The notes beneath the pieces were generated by a model that worked only from the letters and a program-made list of their open reading frames with translations, was not told where the DNA came from and searched no databases. Shown one piece after another: positions 15,747-24,642 of a stretch of 64,000 bases of DNA. Numbering within the stretch: position 1 is the first letter of the stretch; each line of letters starts with the position of its first letter. The stretch is from contig JABAQM010000001.1 in NCBI GenBank assembly GCA_019187105.1, forward strand, positions 744,001 to 808,000. Direction: 5' to 3'. This DNA is from Fimbriimonadaceae bacterium. Lineage in GTDB: Bacteria > Armatimonadota > Fimbriimonadia > Fimbriimonadales > Fimbriimonadaceae. The translations under genes were made by a program, and so were the position numbers.

Positions 15747-18701
15747 ATGCATGGCATGCTTCAGATCAAGCTCTTGGGGAAACTCGAGGCTCAGGTTCGT
15801 GAGATGCCTCCCGTGCAGCGGTTCCGTTCTACGTCCTCTGCCGCGGTGTTAGCCTATTTGGCGCTGTTCATCAACAGGGCTGTGAGCAAGGATGAGATCT
15901 GCGACGCGGTTTGGCCAGAGAGCGACAGGTACTTGGCCAGAAGCGCACTTCGGACAGCGCTACACTCCTTGAGAGCCGCGGTTAGTAACGGCATGCCAGG
16001 AGACGCCCTGATCCGAAGCGACCGCAACTCGGTTTGGCTTGATCCCGACTTCGTCACATGCGACCACAAATTGTTCCAGGATCAGGCACGAGAGGGGTTA
16101 TCGGCGAGCAGTGCATCCGATAGATCCGAGTTGCTTGCTCGAGCGTTCCACATCGTCAACGGACCGTTGCTGCCCGAGATTGAGGATTGGTGGGTTAGAC
16201 CACACAAAATTGCGTTCGAAGAGGTTTTTGGCCAGGCCGTGAGCCAGCTGATCCGTGACTTGACCGCCCTGGATCAAGTGGAAACGGCGATCGCGATCGG
16301 GCGGCTCGCAGTATCTGTGGCTCCCTTGCGCGAGGACATCCATATCGAGCTCATCCGGTTGTTCAACTCTTTGGGTCGGGGATCCGAGGCGATCAAGCAG
16401 TACGAACTTTTGGAAGGGCTTCTTGTCGAGCAGTGGGGTGAACACCCCTCGGATGCAGCTACTCAAGCGCTCGACTCACAGCCCGAAGTTCGGAGTATCT
16501 CCACGATCGCCAGTGCCGTTCGTGCCCAAGCAACGCGCATGTTTGGACGCGAAGCCGAGACAAGATACATCGTCGGGCTGCTATCGGGTGGAGCCAGGCT
16601 TGTCAGTATTGTCGGCTTTGGCGGGTGTGGAAAGACGGCGATTGCGAAAGCCGTCATGGATCATTTTGACAAAGCCGTTTTCGTCGACCTTGCTACAATC
16701 CGCACGTTAGATTCGGTTATGTCGCAAGTCGCGGCGGCTATCGGGATGCGAGACGCGATCTTCGAGAAACTACCTAAGCATGTCGCGGCGGAGATCGAAA
16801 GGTGCGGGATCCTGCTTGTGCTTGACAATGCCGAACACATCGTCGGTAAGGTGTCTGACGCGGTGGCGGCCTTGCTCTCTGACACAACAACCTGCCGAGT
16901 TTTGGTTACTTCAAGGACTCCTTTGGGTCTCGCCTCGGAGAGGGTCTTGCGCCTCAATCCATTGCCACTGCCCGAGACTGAATGGCCACTCGCGCGGATT
17001 CTCGAGACTCCGACCGTGCAAATGTTTGAACACCGTGCGCGCTTCGTTTCAGACTGCTTCGCTGTCACTACCCAAAATGTAAGCGCCGTGGTGGAGCTTT
17101 GCCGACGCACGGACGGCATCCCTTTGGCCATCGAACTCCTTGCTGCCAAAGTCGAATCATTATCGCCAGCCCAGATTCTTGTTCGGCTTGCCGACCGGAC
17201 TCACACGCTCAAGCGAGCTTCAGCGGACATTTCCACGCGTCATCGGTCTCTTGAGCTGGCGGCGGCATGGAGCTATGAGTTACTTGACTCAAACCAGCAA
17301 AGGGCACTGCGTGCGTTGAGCGTTTTCCGGCAGAGCTTTGCACTTGAAGATGCCGAGGTTATCGCGGCGTGCGCCATCGGCGGGGACACCGTCGAGGCGC
17401 TCTTCAGAGCCTCCTTGTTGGAACAGGAAGTGCACGACGGAGACGTCCGGTTTCGGATGTTGGCACCCCTCAGGGGCTTCGCCTGGGATCGGCTCCTACA
17501 ACATGGAGAAATGGAAGAGGTCTGCCTCCGGCACAGGAAGCGCTATCTAGAAAAGGCGGAACAGATCTGGCGCGATATAGATGGTGGGTCGCCAGGGAAG
17601 GCGGCCGACGAGGCAAAACTGGATGAGCACAACTTTCTGCAGATCCTGGATTGGTCCATAGATTGGCCGGACTGGGCCCCAGACGCGCTTCGCCTGTGTT
17701 CCTGCCTGACGCACTACGTCAATCTCCGCGCGCGAAACAGCGTATGGATGCCCAGACTACAGAGACTGCTCCAGGTTCATGAAGACACTTTGGATGACGA
17801 GAGCAAGGCTCGCGGATGGGTCGCGGTAGGCGCCATTGCAATGTTCCAACCGGACATGGCCCTTTGCTTGTCCTCCCTGCGAAAGGGCTTTAACCTCTAT
17901 CAGAGACTTGGCAACAAAGTAAACATCGCCGGTGCGGCGAATACCTTGGGACTTGCGCTTGTCTGCATGCCGCACAACGATCCCCATAATGTTGAGGAAG
18001 CCCTGCCCCTGCTGGCTCGGGCACTGGAGGACATTGATGGCCAGGACGACGCTGCGCACTGGAACCCGAAGACGCTTCGGGCGGCGATCTTGAGTAACTT
18101 GGCCGCCGGGTACCGAGTTCAGAACCGCAATCTTGAAGCTTTGGAATCACTGAGAGAGGGTCTCCGCCTAGCCTTGGCGGCTGGTGCGTATCGCTATGTT
18201 CCAGGCATTCAGCTGGGCATCGCTGACAACCTCATGGATCTGTGCCGGTTTGACGAGGCAAAGTTGTTTGCTTCGAGCGCGTTTGAATCGGCAGAGTCGA
18301 TTGACTCTCTATTTCTTAAGTTTCAGTCTCGGATGACGCTCGCATGGACGTGTCACGAACTCGGTGAAAAAAGAACAGCTGTCGAAGCCGCTTGCGAGGG
18401 CCTCCTGCTTGCCAGGAAAACAGGATCGGCTTACGCGGTCGCGACCGCGTTGATTGCCATGGCGTGCCTGTTACAATCACTTGGCCACGGCGTCATAGCT
18501 CAAGCACTCTTTGACTGTGCCTGCCGTGTCTCTCCGTTGGAACTCGGGAATATTCGTGGTCCAGCCGCCAGTTCGATACCGGAGATGTGTGCCAACAGTG
18601 TGCCTGGTCTGCCTATCGGGCCCGATGACCCGGTGATCGACGAATTGGTCAGTTTAGCGCGTGCCATGTTACTTCAGTCTGGGACTTCTCCAGGTTCGTA
18701 A
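15747..18701 (+). CDS. AfsR/SARP-like transcriptional regulator with STAND ATPase and TPR-like repeats
   Basis: 984 residues from ATG 15747, preceded by GGGGA; the frame is open further upstream. The N-terminus is a winged-helix OmpR/SARP DNA-binding domain plus bacterial transcriptional activator domain (QIKLLGKLEAQ, AVWPESDRYLARSALRTALHSLR, BTAD to ~250). Then an NB-ARC/STAND NTPase with Walker A GFGGCGKT (~290-297), Walker B LLVLDNAEH (~355) and the GLP-like GIPLAIELLAA, and a C-terminal helical-repeat region to the end. Such proteins activate adjacent gene clusters in response to a ligand; a candidate target is the PEP-CTERM gene that follows by 63 bases. Confidence 0.85.
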   Translation: MHGMLQIKLLGKLEAQVREMPPVQRFRSTSSAAVLAYLALFINRAVSKDEICDAVWPESDRYLARSALRTALHSLRAAVSNGMPGDALIRSDRNSVWLDPDFVTCDHKLFQDQAREGLSASSASDRSELLARAFHIVNGPLLPEIEDWWVRPHKIAFEEVFGQAVSQLIRDLTALDQVETAIAIGRLAVSVAPLREDIHIELIRLFNSLGRGSEAIKQYELLEGLLVEQWGEHPSDAATQALDSQPEVRSISTIASAVRAQATRMFGREAETRYIVGLLSGGARLVSIVGFGGCGKTAIAKAVMDHFDKAVFVDLATIRTLDSVMSQVAAAIGMRDAIFEKLPKHVAAEIERCGILLVLDNAEHIVGKVSDAVAALLSDTTTCRVLVTSRTPLGLASERVLRLNPLPLPETEWPLARILETPTVQMFEHRARFVSDCFAVTTQNVSAVVELCRRTDGIPLAIELLAAKVESLSPAQILVRLADRTHTLKRASADISTRHRSLELAAAWSYELLDSNQQRALRALSVFRQSFALEDAEVIAACAIGGDTVEALFRASLLEQEVHDGDVRFRMLAPLRGFAWDRLLQHGEMEEVCLRHRKRYLEKAEQIWRDIDGGSPGKAADEAKLDEHNFLQILDWSIDWPDWAPDALRLCSCLTHYVNLRARNSVWMPRLQRLLQVHEDTLDDESKARGWVAVGAIAMFQPDMALCLSSLRKGFNLYQRLGNKVNIAGAANTLGLALVCMPHNDPHNVEEALPLLARALEDIDGQDDAAHWNPKTLRAAILSNLAAGYRVQNRNLEALESLREGLRLALAAGAYRYVPGIQLGIADNLMDLCRFDEAKLFASSAFESAESIDSLFLKFQSRMTLAWTCHELGEKRTAVEAACEGLLLARKTGSAYAVATALIAMACLLQSLGHGVIAQALFDCACRVSPLELGNIRGPAASSIPEMCANSVPGLPIGPDDPVIDELVSLARAMLLQSGTSPGS

Positions 18702-18764
18702 CGGTTTGGTCACACTTGCCCTTGTAGAGTGTCAGTGTAGGCGGGTAGGCCGCCGAAAGAAAAT

Positions 18765-19445
18765 ATGAGAGCAACGACAATTCAAGAAGTTCTGGTCGCG
18801 TTTCGCCTAAGTGGCGTGGCAGGACTGTTTCTGATGTGCGCCGCAACGGCAAACGCAAGTCTGGTAACTAACGGCAGTTTTGAGTCACCAGGATTTGCAG
18901 GCTCGCACCTCATCGTTCTGCCGGGCGACCCATCCATCACAGGTTGGACAATTGCTGGCGACGGGCGTGATATTGTTCTACACCATGCGCCCGACGTTGG
19001 GAACGCTACGGGAAACCCTACTTTCAACTTTGCTCAGGACGGTGATTACTACTTGGACTTGAGCGGTACCGGGTCGCCGCACGCGACTATCTACCAGGAC
19101 TTGACCACAGTAGTCAATACTTCGTACAAGCTGTCGTTTTACATTGGAGCGACCAATGAGAACGCCCCTGCACCAACGATAAATGTTCAGCTCGACGGTA
19201 CAAGTTCATTGTTGAACACAACTCTCACGCCAAGTGCTCCTGGCACGAACATCATCTGGACATTGCAAACGTTTAACTTTGTCGCCGATTCTACGACAAC
19301 TAGGTTGAGTTTTTGCGGGACCTCTGCTCTCGATGATAACGCTAGCTTTGTAGACAACGTGTCCGTTGAAGTAGTGCCTGAACCTGCTTCGCTGTTGGCA
19401 GTTTCAGCTGGACTCGCCGCGCTTTCGCGGCGTCGTCGCAGGTAA
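18765..19445 (+). CDS. PEP-CTERM sorted secreted protein
   Basis: 226 residues with a Sec signal peptide (hydrophobic ~15-31, ANA-S) and a C-terminal sorting tail VPEPASLLAVSAGLAALS followed by a run of arginines, the exosortase/PEP-CTERM signature. The middle begins LVTNGSFESPGF and has a jelly-roll DUF642-like pattern (SFYIGATNE, FVDNVSVE), as in carbohydrate-binding surface proteins. GAAAG lies before ATG 18765. The cognate exosortase is not in the window. Confidence 0.85.
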   Translation: MRATTIQEVLVAFRLSGVAGLFLMCAATANASLVTNGSFESPGFAGSHLIVLPGDPSITGWTIAGDGRDIVLHHAPDVGNATGNPTFNFAQDGDYYLDLSGTGSPHATIYQDLTTVVNTSYKLSFYIGATNENAPAPTINVQLDGTSSLLNTTLTPSAPGTNIIWTLQTFNFVADSTTTRLSFCGTSALDDNASFVDNVSVEVVPEPASLLAVSAGLAALSRRRRR

Positions 19446-19535
19446 GAGCTGTCAGCCCAAGCTCGGCATGTACCTACTATCTCTTAATAAGGCACACCGC
19501 TGGGACAATCTTGCAGTAGTGGGTGGGACGCAAGA

Positions 19536-19587
19536 CATGCATCGCTCCGTACGGTGGCAGATCGTCGCGTGCGCAGAGCGATGCATG
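19536..19587. repeat. Solitary half-copy of the GCATGCATCG palindromic element (copy E)
   Basis: CATGCATCGCT (19536-19546) and its exact inverse AGCGATGCATG (19577-19587) enclose a 30-base loop. The arms are identical to hairpin 1 of the elements at 29-31.7 kb, while the loop sequence is unrelated to theirs but has the same length. Outer GGGTGGG and CCAACCC flank it imperfectly. It lies between convergent genes; no second hairpin was found. Confidence 0.75.
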
Positions 19588-19702
19588 CCAACCCAACCAG
19601 GATGGTCGGGTAACCCATTTGCGCGGCAACCTGCAACCAATATCCGACTCCTGTCAAGATTCCTCCGGCGAGGGCCCCGTTCGGAATGACGGACTTCAGC
19701 CC

Positions 19703-21058
19703 CTACAATTGCACGTCCGAAACCGCTTGATCGACGAAGACGTCGTAGCGCAGCGACGGCACCAATCCGATTTTGCGACATGCGATCGCCAACCGGAAGT
19801 GCCCGCTCCCCGGAAAGATGATCTCAGAGATCGACGCGTCGTCGCTCACCTTGATCGTCCTCACCAGTTCGAGTTGGTTTATCTTGAATTCGGCCGTATC
19901 GAGATACATGATCGAGCCGCCGTCTTCAGCGCGGACATAGCCAAGCCGCTGCTCCACGTTCGCGATACTGCACCGCGTGCGAACCGTCGTGGAGACCTCA
20001 TAGATCTTCGATGGCGCCTGAGGATCAAACCCCACCCGGAATAGGAGAGAAGGCGAGTCATTGGAGCCGGTAATGGTGTTGCGGCCATGCACTTCTCGCC
20101 CGTCATCCTCTAGGAGCTTGGTAACGTCGTGGTCGGTCATCTCCTTGCCAGGAGGCCCGACCGTGTAATAAGCCGCCGGCACGGCTGTCGCGGCGGGCCG
20201 GTAACCATAGAAGGCAATCATGAGAGCGAGCGGATCGGGCTCGACGCCGAACCACATCTCGTAGCACTCCCCGGGATCAAAGGTTCCGTCGCCAGGGTAG
20301 TCGTCCCACCATTCGTAGGTGTGGTTCTCGCTCGGATTGGTGCCCCGAGTTCCCCACAGCATGGGCTGATCGGCCAGCGAATACGTCCCGACGGTCCCGT
20401 CATAGGCGCGGTAGTAGCTGACCTGATGGGACCCGTTGTTGTCGTCTCTCCCGCCCATCTGAAACTCCAAGCCGGTGCCGCGCAAATCGGCGGAGAGCAA
20501 GTATTGGGTATCTCCCTGGAGGATGCCGAGATCGAACACCACACCGCTGAGCGTGCCGTCCATCGGCGGCATGGTGTTGTAGCCGAAGGTCTCCGCAGTC
20601 TGGACGACGAGATATAGCTGCTCCGTGTAGCCCTGGGCCCACATATGCTGCATGAACTGGGCCTTCCTGCCTCGCATCGTGGGATTCAGGCGATATTGGT
20701 CCCCAATAATGGCGTTGCCGGCGTAGTACCAGCCGAAGAACCACCGATTCGAGCCGGCCATTGTAGGGGGTCCGTAGGTGTCGGCGCCTGGAGGCGAGTT
20801 CCAGAGCTCCTGACTGCGGTCATTCTCGAAAGTGTCGAAAATGACATCGAGCACATCACCATTCGGGTGCCGATTCCCACTGTCAGCCAGGTAGATCCAC
20901 GGGCCAACCTGCCTGCCACTCGCGTCGATCTTGGCAGCCCGAATCGGAACAGCATGAATCGCTTGACCAGTTGCGACCCTGAGCTGCTGTGCCACAACGT
21001 GGGTAGCCAACCCACTGAGCAATAGAATTCCTAGGATCACCTTCTTAAGCGCTCGCAT
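19703..21058 (-). CDS. Secreted protein of unknown function
   Basis: 451 residues with a clear signal peptide (MRALKKVILGILLLSGLATHVVAQ, cleavage after VVA). Rich in Gly, Tyr, Trp and Asp, with DDYPGDGTFDPGECYEMWFG resembling a type of calcium-binding acidic loop, and a repeat-poor beta-rich body. No family recognised. It resembles the secreted hypothetical proteins common in Armatimonadota that start from a statistics-of-events style template, but that is only an impression. Convergent with the PEP-CTERM gene. Confidence 0.7.
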   Translation of the reverse strand: MRALKKVILGILLLSGLATHVVAQQLRVATGQAIHAVPIRAAKIDASGRQVGPWIYLADSGNRHPNGDVLDVIFDTFENDRSQELWNSPPGADTYGPPTMAGSNRWFFGWYYAGNAIIGDQYRLNPTMRGRKAQFMQHMWAQGYTEQLYLVVQTAETFGYNTMPPMDGTLSGVVFDLGILQGDTQYLLSADLRGTGLEFQMGGRDDNNGSHQVSYYRAYDGTVGTYSLADQPMLWGTRGTNPSENHTYEWWDDYPGDGTFDPGECYEMWFGVEPDPLALMIAFYGYRPAATAVPAAYYTVGPPGKEMTDHDVTKLLEDDGREVHGRNTITGSNDSPSLLFRVGFDPQAPSKIYEVSTTVRTRCSIANVEQRLGYVRAEDGGSIMYLDTAEFKINQLELVRTIKVSDDASISEIIFPGSGHFRLAIACRKIGLVPSLRYDVFVDQAVSDVQL

Positions 21059-21120
21059 ACCTACATGATAGGGCAGGTTGGTGCAATCGAACCGGTTTTT
21101 CCGGGTAGCTTAGGCGACCC

Positions 21121-21444
21121 GTGGTGATTGGCTTAGGTACCGACATTGTCAGCATCGACCGAATTCGGGCAGCGATGGGTAACCCGCGCTTCGTCGAGCG
21201 AATCCTCACTCCAGCCGAGCGGACGTTTTGTTCGGATGCCGAATCGGTTGCCGGTCGATGGGCAGCCAAAGAAGCCATCCAAAAGGCCCTTCCCCGTCGT
21301 CTGAAGTGGACCGATATCGAAGTCCTTCGCGACTCGCGTGGCGCGCCCTACGTCTCCAAGCCCGCAGGCGAACAGATCCTTGTGTCCATAGCCCATGAGC
21401 GGAACTTCGCCGTCGCGACGGCACTTGTCATGGGTGCGGATTAG
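21121..21444 (+). CDS. acpS: Holo-[acyl-carrier-protein] synthase
   Basis: Transfers 4'-phosphopantetheine from CoA to the acyl carrier protein. 107 residues, short but complete: VIGLGTDIVSIDRI carries the Mg-binding Asp, FVERILTPAERTFC the second conserved block, GRWAAKEAIQKAL the catalytic Glu/Lys helix, and VSIAHERNFAVATALV the C-terminal strand. GTG 21121 is the likely start (a second GTG follows). Its stop overlaps the convergent rhamnose-isomerase gene by 4 bases. Confidence 0.92.
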   Translation: MVIGLGTDIVSIDRIRAAMGNPRFVERILTPAERTFCSDAESVAGRWAAKEAIQKALPRRLKWTDIEVLRDSRGAPYVSKPAGEQILVSIAHERNFAVATALVMGAD

Positions 21445-22625
21445 GCGTAGGCCGAAGTCGACAGAGTCTCCAGGCGGCTCCCGCGCGCTTCACCAAGACG
21501 TTCTTCCAAACCGCTCTCGCGATAGCTCCTGAGGGGATCGGTGGGCAGTTGGCGTGACGACCGCCAAGCGCCAAGGATTTCGGCCACGTCGGCGAAGAAC
21601 GCCTCCCGCAGAATGTTCTCGGCGGCAACGATATCCATCGCATCCTGCGCGGCGCGAAGCGCATCCCGATCGACCAAGCACGCCTTCGCAAACAGCTCCT
21701 GAGCGGTCACCGCAGTCTGGATCATCGCCTGAATCTTGGGTTTCAGGTTGTGGGACTGATCCACCATGTAGGCGATGTGCGAGGTCTCCAGGCCGTGGAC
21801 GTCCGATGCTCCAACGATCTCGCTAAAGATGCGAAAGACCGCATAGGGGTCGATGCTCCCGAGGGTGAGATCGTCGTCGGCGTATCTTCGGTCGTTGAAA
21901 TGGAATCCGCCAAGGCGGCCCTCCGTCAGCAAAATGCCGACGATTTGTTCGATGTTCGTCCCTTGAAGGTGGTGTCCCGTATCCACAAGCACTTTCGCCT
22001 TGGGGCCGGCGTGCTGGCATAAGGTCAGCGAAGCTCCCCAGTCGGCAATGTCGGAGTGGTAGAACGCGGGTTCGAATGGCTTATACTCGACCAGCATCGT
22101 CGTCCCATCGGGCAGCAGCTCGTGCCAGCGCTGCAGCGCTTCGATCATCAGCATCCGGCGTCGAATGAGATCGTCCTGCCCTGGGTAGTTCGTGCCGTCG
22201 GCAAACCAGAGGCTCAGCAGTTTGGATCCGGTCTCACCGAGGAGGTCGATACAGTGACGAACATGATCGTCGGCTGCCTGGCGGGCGGCTGGACTTGGAC
22301 TGCAGACGCTACCGAACTTGTAGGCCTGGTCCTGGAAGAGATTGGGGTTGATCGAGCCGATTCGAACACCATAAGATTCGGCTAGCTTACGAATCGTGTC
22401 CGCAGATCGGTCAGGGGGGAAATCCCACAGCACATGAACGGCGACGGAAGGACAGCAGCCCGTATAGCGGTGAACCACGCCGGCATCGTGAAGCTTCTCG
22501 TCGATCGTGGCGGCCGCAGCGGGCTGATAAAACTTGCCGAAACGGGTTCCTGTATCGGCGAAGCCCCACGAAGGGACCTCGATGCTGAATCGGTCGAGGC
22601 GTTCCAGAACCTGTCTCTCGTTCAT
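21441..22625 (-). CDS. L-rhamnose isomerase-like TIM-barrel sugar isomerase
   Basis: 394 residues. The segment LLSLWFADGTNYPGQDD, the metal-site stretches VEYKPFEPAFYHSD, LVDTGHHLQGTNIEQIV and HFNDRRYADDDLTLGSIDPY match the Pseudomonas stutzeri-type L-rhamnose isomerase (RhaI) family, which interconverts L-rhamnose and L-rhamnulose and acts on other aldoses. No kinase or aldolase of the pathway is adjacent. It is last in a - strand series sucD, SH3 protein, rhaI-like, with 6 bases to the preceding stop. Confidence 0.85.
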   Translation of the reverse strand: MNERQVLERLDRFSIEVPSWGFADTGTRFGKFYQPAAAATIDEKLHDAGVVHRYTGCCPSVAVHVLWDFPPDRSADTIRKLAESYGVRIGSINPNLFQDQAYKFGSVCSPSPAARQAADDHVRHCIDLLGETGSKLLSLWFADGTNYPGQDDLIRRRMLMIEALQRWHELLPDGTTMLVEYKPFEPAFYHSDIADWGASLTLCQHAGPKAKVLVDTGHHLQGTNIEQIVGILLTEGRLGGFHFNDRRYADDDLTLGSIDPYAVFRIFSEIVGASDVHGLETSHIAYMVDQSHNLKPKIQAMIQTAVTAQELFAKACLVDRDALRAAQDAMDIVAAENILREAFFADVAEILGAWRSSRQLPTDPLRSYRESGLEERLGEARGSRLETLSTSAYA

Positions 22626-22631
22626 GGCCGC

Positions 22632-22991
22632 CTAAGCGAACGGAGATTTTGAAACGTCTTCATGACCCACATGGGTAGAGGGAACCCAGCCGATCGTGCC
22701 ATTCTGCTTTCGGCAAAGGGTCCAGCCGCCGAGAGCGAGCAGAACGTCTACCAGCTCCCCCTTTTCGCATTCGAGCTCCATGGCGGAGTAGTCGGCAAGG
22801 GCGGTTGCCGTCGGCCGCTTTTGATCCAAGTACTTTTCGTGGACCCATCCTTGCCGACCATCGGGGCCCGCGCACCACCACCATCCGGGAAACTCGTCGT
22901 CCGGACGGCCGACCCGCACAGGATCGCCCTTCCGCACCATGAGGGGGTTGTCGTACGTTCTTCGATAGGCGCGTTGAATTTGTGCTTGCAT
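22632..22991 (-). CDS. Small protein with two SH3-like repeats
   Basis: 119 residues, no signal peptide. Two variant SH3 modules: first PLMVRKGDPVRVGRPDDEFPGWWWCAG with GRQGWVHEKYL, second ATALADYSAMELECEKGELV with GTIGWVPSTHV. The ALADYSA/GWVPSTHV pattern is close to eukaryotic-style SH3 folds. It starts 4 bases after the sucD stop, so it is probably co-translated. Binding partner unknown. Confidence 0.75.
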   Translation of the reverse strand: MQAQIQRAYRRTYDNPLMVRKGDPVRVGRPDDEFPGWWWCAGPDGRQGWVHEKYLDQKRPTATALADYSAMELECEKGELVDVLLALGGWTLCRKQNGTIGWVPSTHVGHEDVSKSPFA

Positions 22992-22995
22992 GGCG

Positions 22996-23877
22996 TTAGC
23001 GCACCCCTGCGGCGAGGGCGTCTTTTATCAGAATGGGCACCTGGCTCGTTTCATCGGCGACCTTCGCCCCGGCCGCCTGTAGCGCGTCGACTTTGCTCTG
23101 GGCGGTTCCCTTTCCTCCGCTGACAATCGCGCCGGCATGACCCATCCTCTTGCCCGGAGGAGCCGTCCGGCCGCTGATAAATCCGACAACGGGCTTGCGC
23201 ATCGTTTTGATGAATTCGGCAGCTGCTTCCTCATCCGTACCGCCGATCTCGCCGACCATCACGACCGCCTCGGTCTTGGGGTCGGCCTCGAACATCTCAA
23301 GGGTCTCGTAAAATCGCGTTCCAGGCAAGGGATCGCCGCCAATTCCGACGCAGGTCGTCTGACCCAGACCCGCACGCGTAAGCTCCCACACGATTTCGTA
23401 CGTGAGCGTTCCGCTTCGGCTTACCATGCCAATCGGTCCAGGGGCGAAGATGTGGCCCGGCATGATGCCCATCTTGCATTCGTTGGGCGTGATGATCCCC
23501 GCACAGTTGCCCCCCAATAGCCGCGTGGTACCGGTGGCCCGAAGTTTGTTTACGACCTTGAGCATGTCGGCGATGGGGACGCCCTCGGTGATCAGGACCA
23601 CGAACGGGATGCCGGCGGCTTCACATTCGAGCACGGAGTCTGCCGCAAATGGCGCGGGAACGAAGACTAGAGCAGCCGTTGGCTGCGTCTGGGCGACGGC
23701 CTCAGCCACCGTGTCGAAAACCGGAACTCCATGCTCCACCTGGCCGCCCTTGCCGGGGGTTACGCCCGCCACCACGGTGGTGCCGTATTCGATCATTTGG
23801 CCGGTGTGAAAACTCCCTTCCCTACCAGTAATGCCGGTCACGAGTACGCGGGTGTTTCGGTCGACGAGGACTGCCAT
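22996..23877 (-). CDS. sucD: Succinyl-CoA synthetase alpha subunit
   Basis: Alpha subunit of the TCA-cycle enzyme forming succinate and NTP from succinyl-CoA. 293 residues; [33 protein letters not shown] is the CoA-binding Rossmann start, GNCAGIITP the conserved loop, and [14 protein letters not shown] (near residue 247) holds the phosphorylated histidine. The beta subunit gene sucC is not within the window on this side. Confidence 0.96.
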   Translation of the reverse strand: MAVLVDRNTRVLVTGITGREGSFHTGQMIEYGTTVVAGVTPGKGGQVEHGVPVFDTVAEAVAQTQPTAALVFVPAPFAADSVLECEAAGIPFVVLITEGVPIADMLKVVNKLRATGTTRLLGGNCAGIITPNECKMGIMPGHIFAPGPIGMVSRSGTLTYEIVWELTRAGLGQTTCVGIGGDPLPGTRFYETLEMFEADPKTEAVVMVGEIGGTDEEAAAEFIKTMRKPVVGFISGRTAPPGKRMGHAGAIVSGGKGTAQSKVDALQAAGAKVADETSQVPILIKDALAAGVR

Positions 23878-23930
23878 CGGTGGACTGAGTTTACCGGACG
23901 AGAAATTCTTTGGAAAATTTGGTCGTGCCC

Positions 23931-23960
23931 TTGAAAACCTGTGATGCAGGGTTGTACCAT
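23931..23960 (+). promoter_or_regulatory. Promoter TTGAAA-18-TACCAT with leaderless spacing
   Basis: -35 TTGAAA (23931-23936) and -10 TACCAT (23955-23960) are 18 bases apart; the ATG at 23967 follows the -10 box by 6 bases and there is no ribosome-binding site. Confidence 0.5.
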
Positions 23961-23966
23961 AACGTT

Positions 23967-24590
23967 ATGGCAACCGCTTTTTGGGGGAGGACGCGAGGAG
24001 TCGTGGTCGCCCTGCTCTTTTGCATACCGCTCGTCGCAATGGCACGGCCGGTCAAGGTCGAGATCAAGGGTCGCGTCGCTTACAACGTTATCAAAGGGGG
24101 ACTAACCAACGTTAAGGCGGGCGACCCGGCGACGATGTCGTTCCTGGTGGACTCGAGCGTCTTCGGCAACAACCCGTTCTATCCGACTCGAGGCTATAAC
24201 ATCGACCTCGCCTCGTTTCGCTTCAACGTCGGCGGCGTCGAGCTTCCGATTTCGAATCCACAGCCCGATGGAACCGCATTCTTCGTCCTTCGTGACAACG
24301 ACCCCGCCGTCGACGGCTTCTTCATGTCTCAGGGAGAGCTGAGCTATCCGATGCCGGTAGCGGTGACGATCCCGGGTCTCAACCCAGTTCACGAGCTGGT
24401 CTTCTCGCGGACCTTCTCCAGTGGGAACGTCCTGCCGAGCCTCGACATTCTCCGCAGTCTGAAGCGGTTCGGCTACGAGTACATGAGCTCGTTCCAGTGG
24501 ACAGTTGGCCGATTCGGCACGTACGGGATGGAGATCAACTACGAATCGATCCAGCTCTCGGCAAACGTCGTCCCGGTCTGGAATCCCTGA
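23967..24590 (+). CDS. Secreted protein of unknown function
   Basis: 207 residues from ATG 23967; a longer frame from 23910 would add residues upstream of the promoter-like -10 box and of the signal peptide. N-terminus ATAFWGRTRGVVVALLFCIP with cleavage near AMA-R. The mature part is beta-rich and opens VKVEIKGRVAYNVIKGGLTNVKAGD, as in PEP-CTERM-free relatives of secreted proteins with a G-x-V-x-x-N opening strand; no family assigned. Followed by a strong hairpin. Confidence 0.65.
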   Translation: MATAFWGRTRGVVVALLFCIPLVAMARPVKVEIKGRVAYNVIKGGLTNVKAGDPATMSFLVDSSVFGNNPFYPTRGYNIDLASFRFNVGGVELPISNPQPDGTAFFVLRDNDPAVDGFFMSQGELSYPMPVAVTIPGLNPVHELVFSRTFSSGNVLPSLDILRSLKRFGYEYMSSFQWTVGRFGTYGMEINYESIQLSANVVPVWNP

Positions 24591-24619
24591 TTCCCCGGCT
24601 ACACTTTTCGGAACCGTGC

Positions 24620-24642
24620 GCGCCACCCGATTCGGGTGGCGC
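24620..24642. terminator. Bidirectional terminator-like hairpin
   Basis: GCGCCACCCG (24620-24629) pairs perfectly with CGGGTGGCGC (24633-24642), 3-base loop, followed on + by TTACTTTA. It sits between the stops of convergent genes at 24590 and 24643. Confidence 0.7.

Noticed and set aside
15372-15752. - strand frame of 126 codons before the AfsR-like gene
   Set aside because: Overlaps the Fe-S protein 3' end, has no ribosome-binding site and no recognisable family; possibly a remnant but not supportable.
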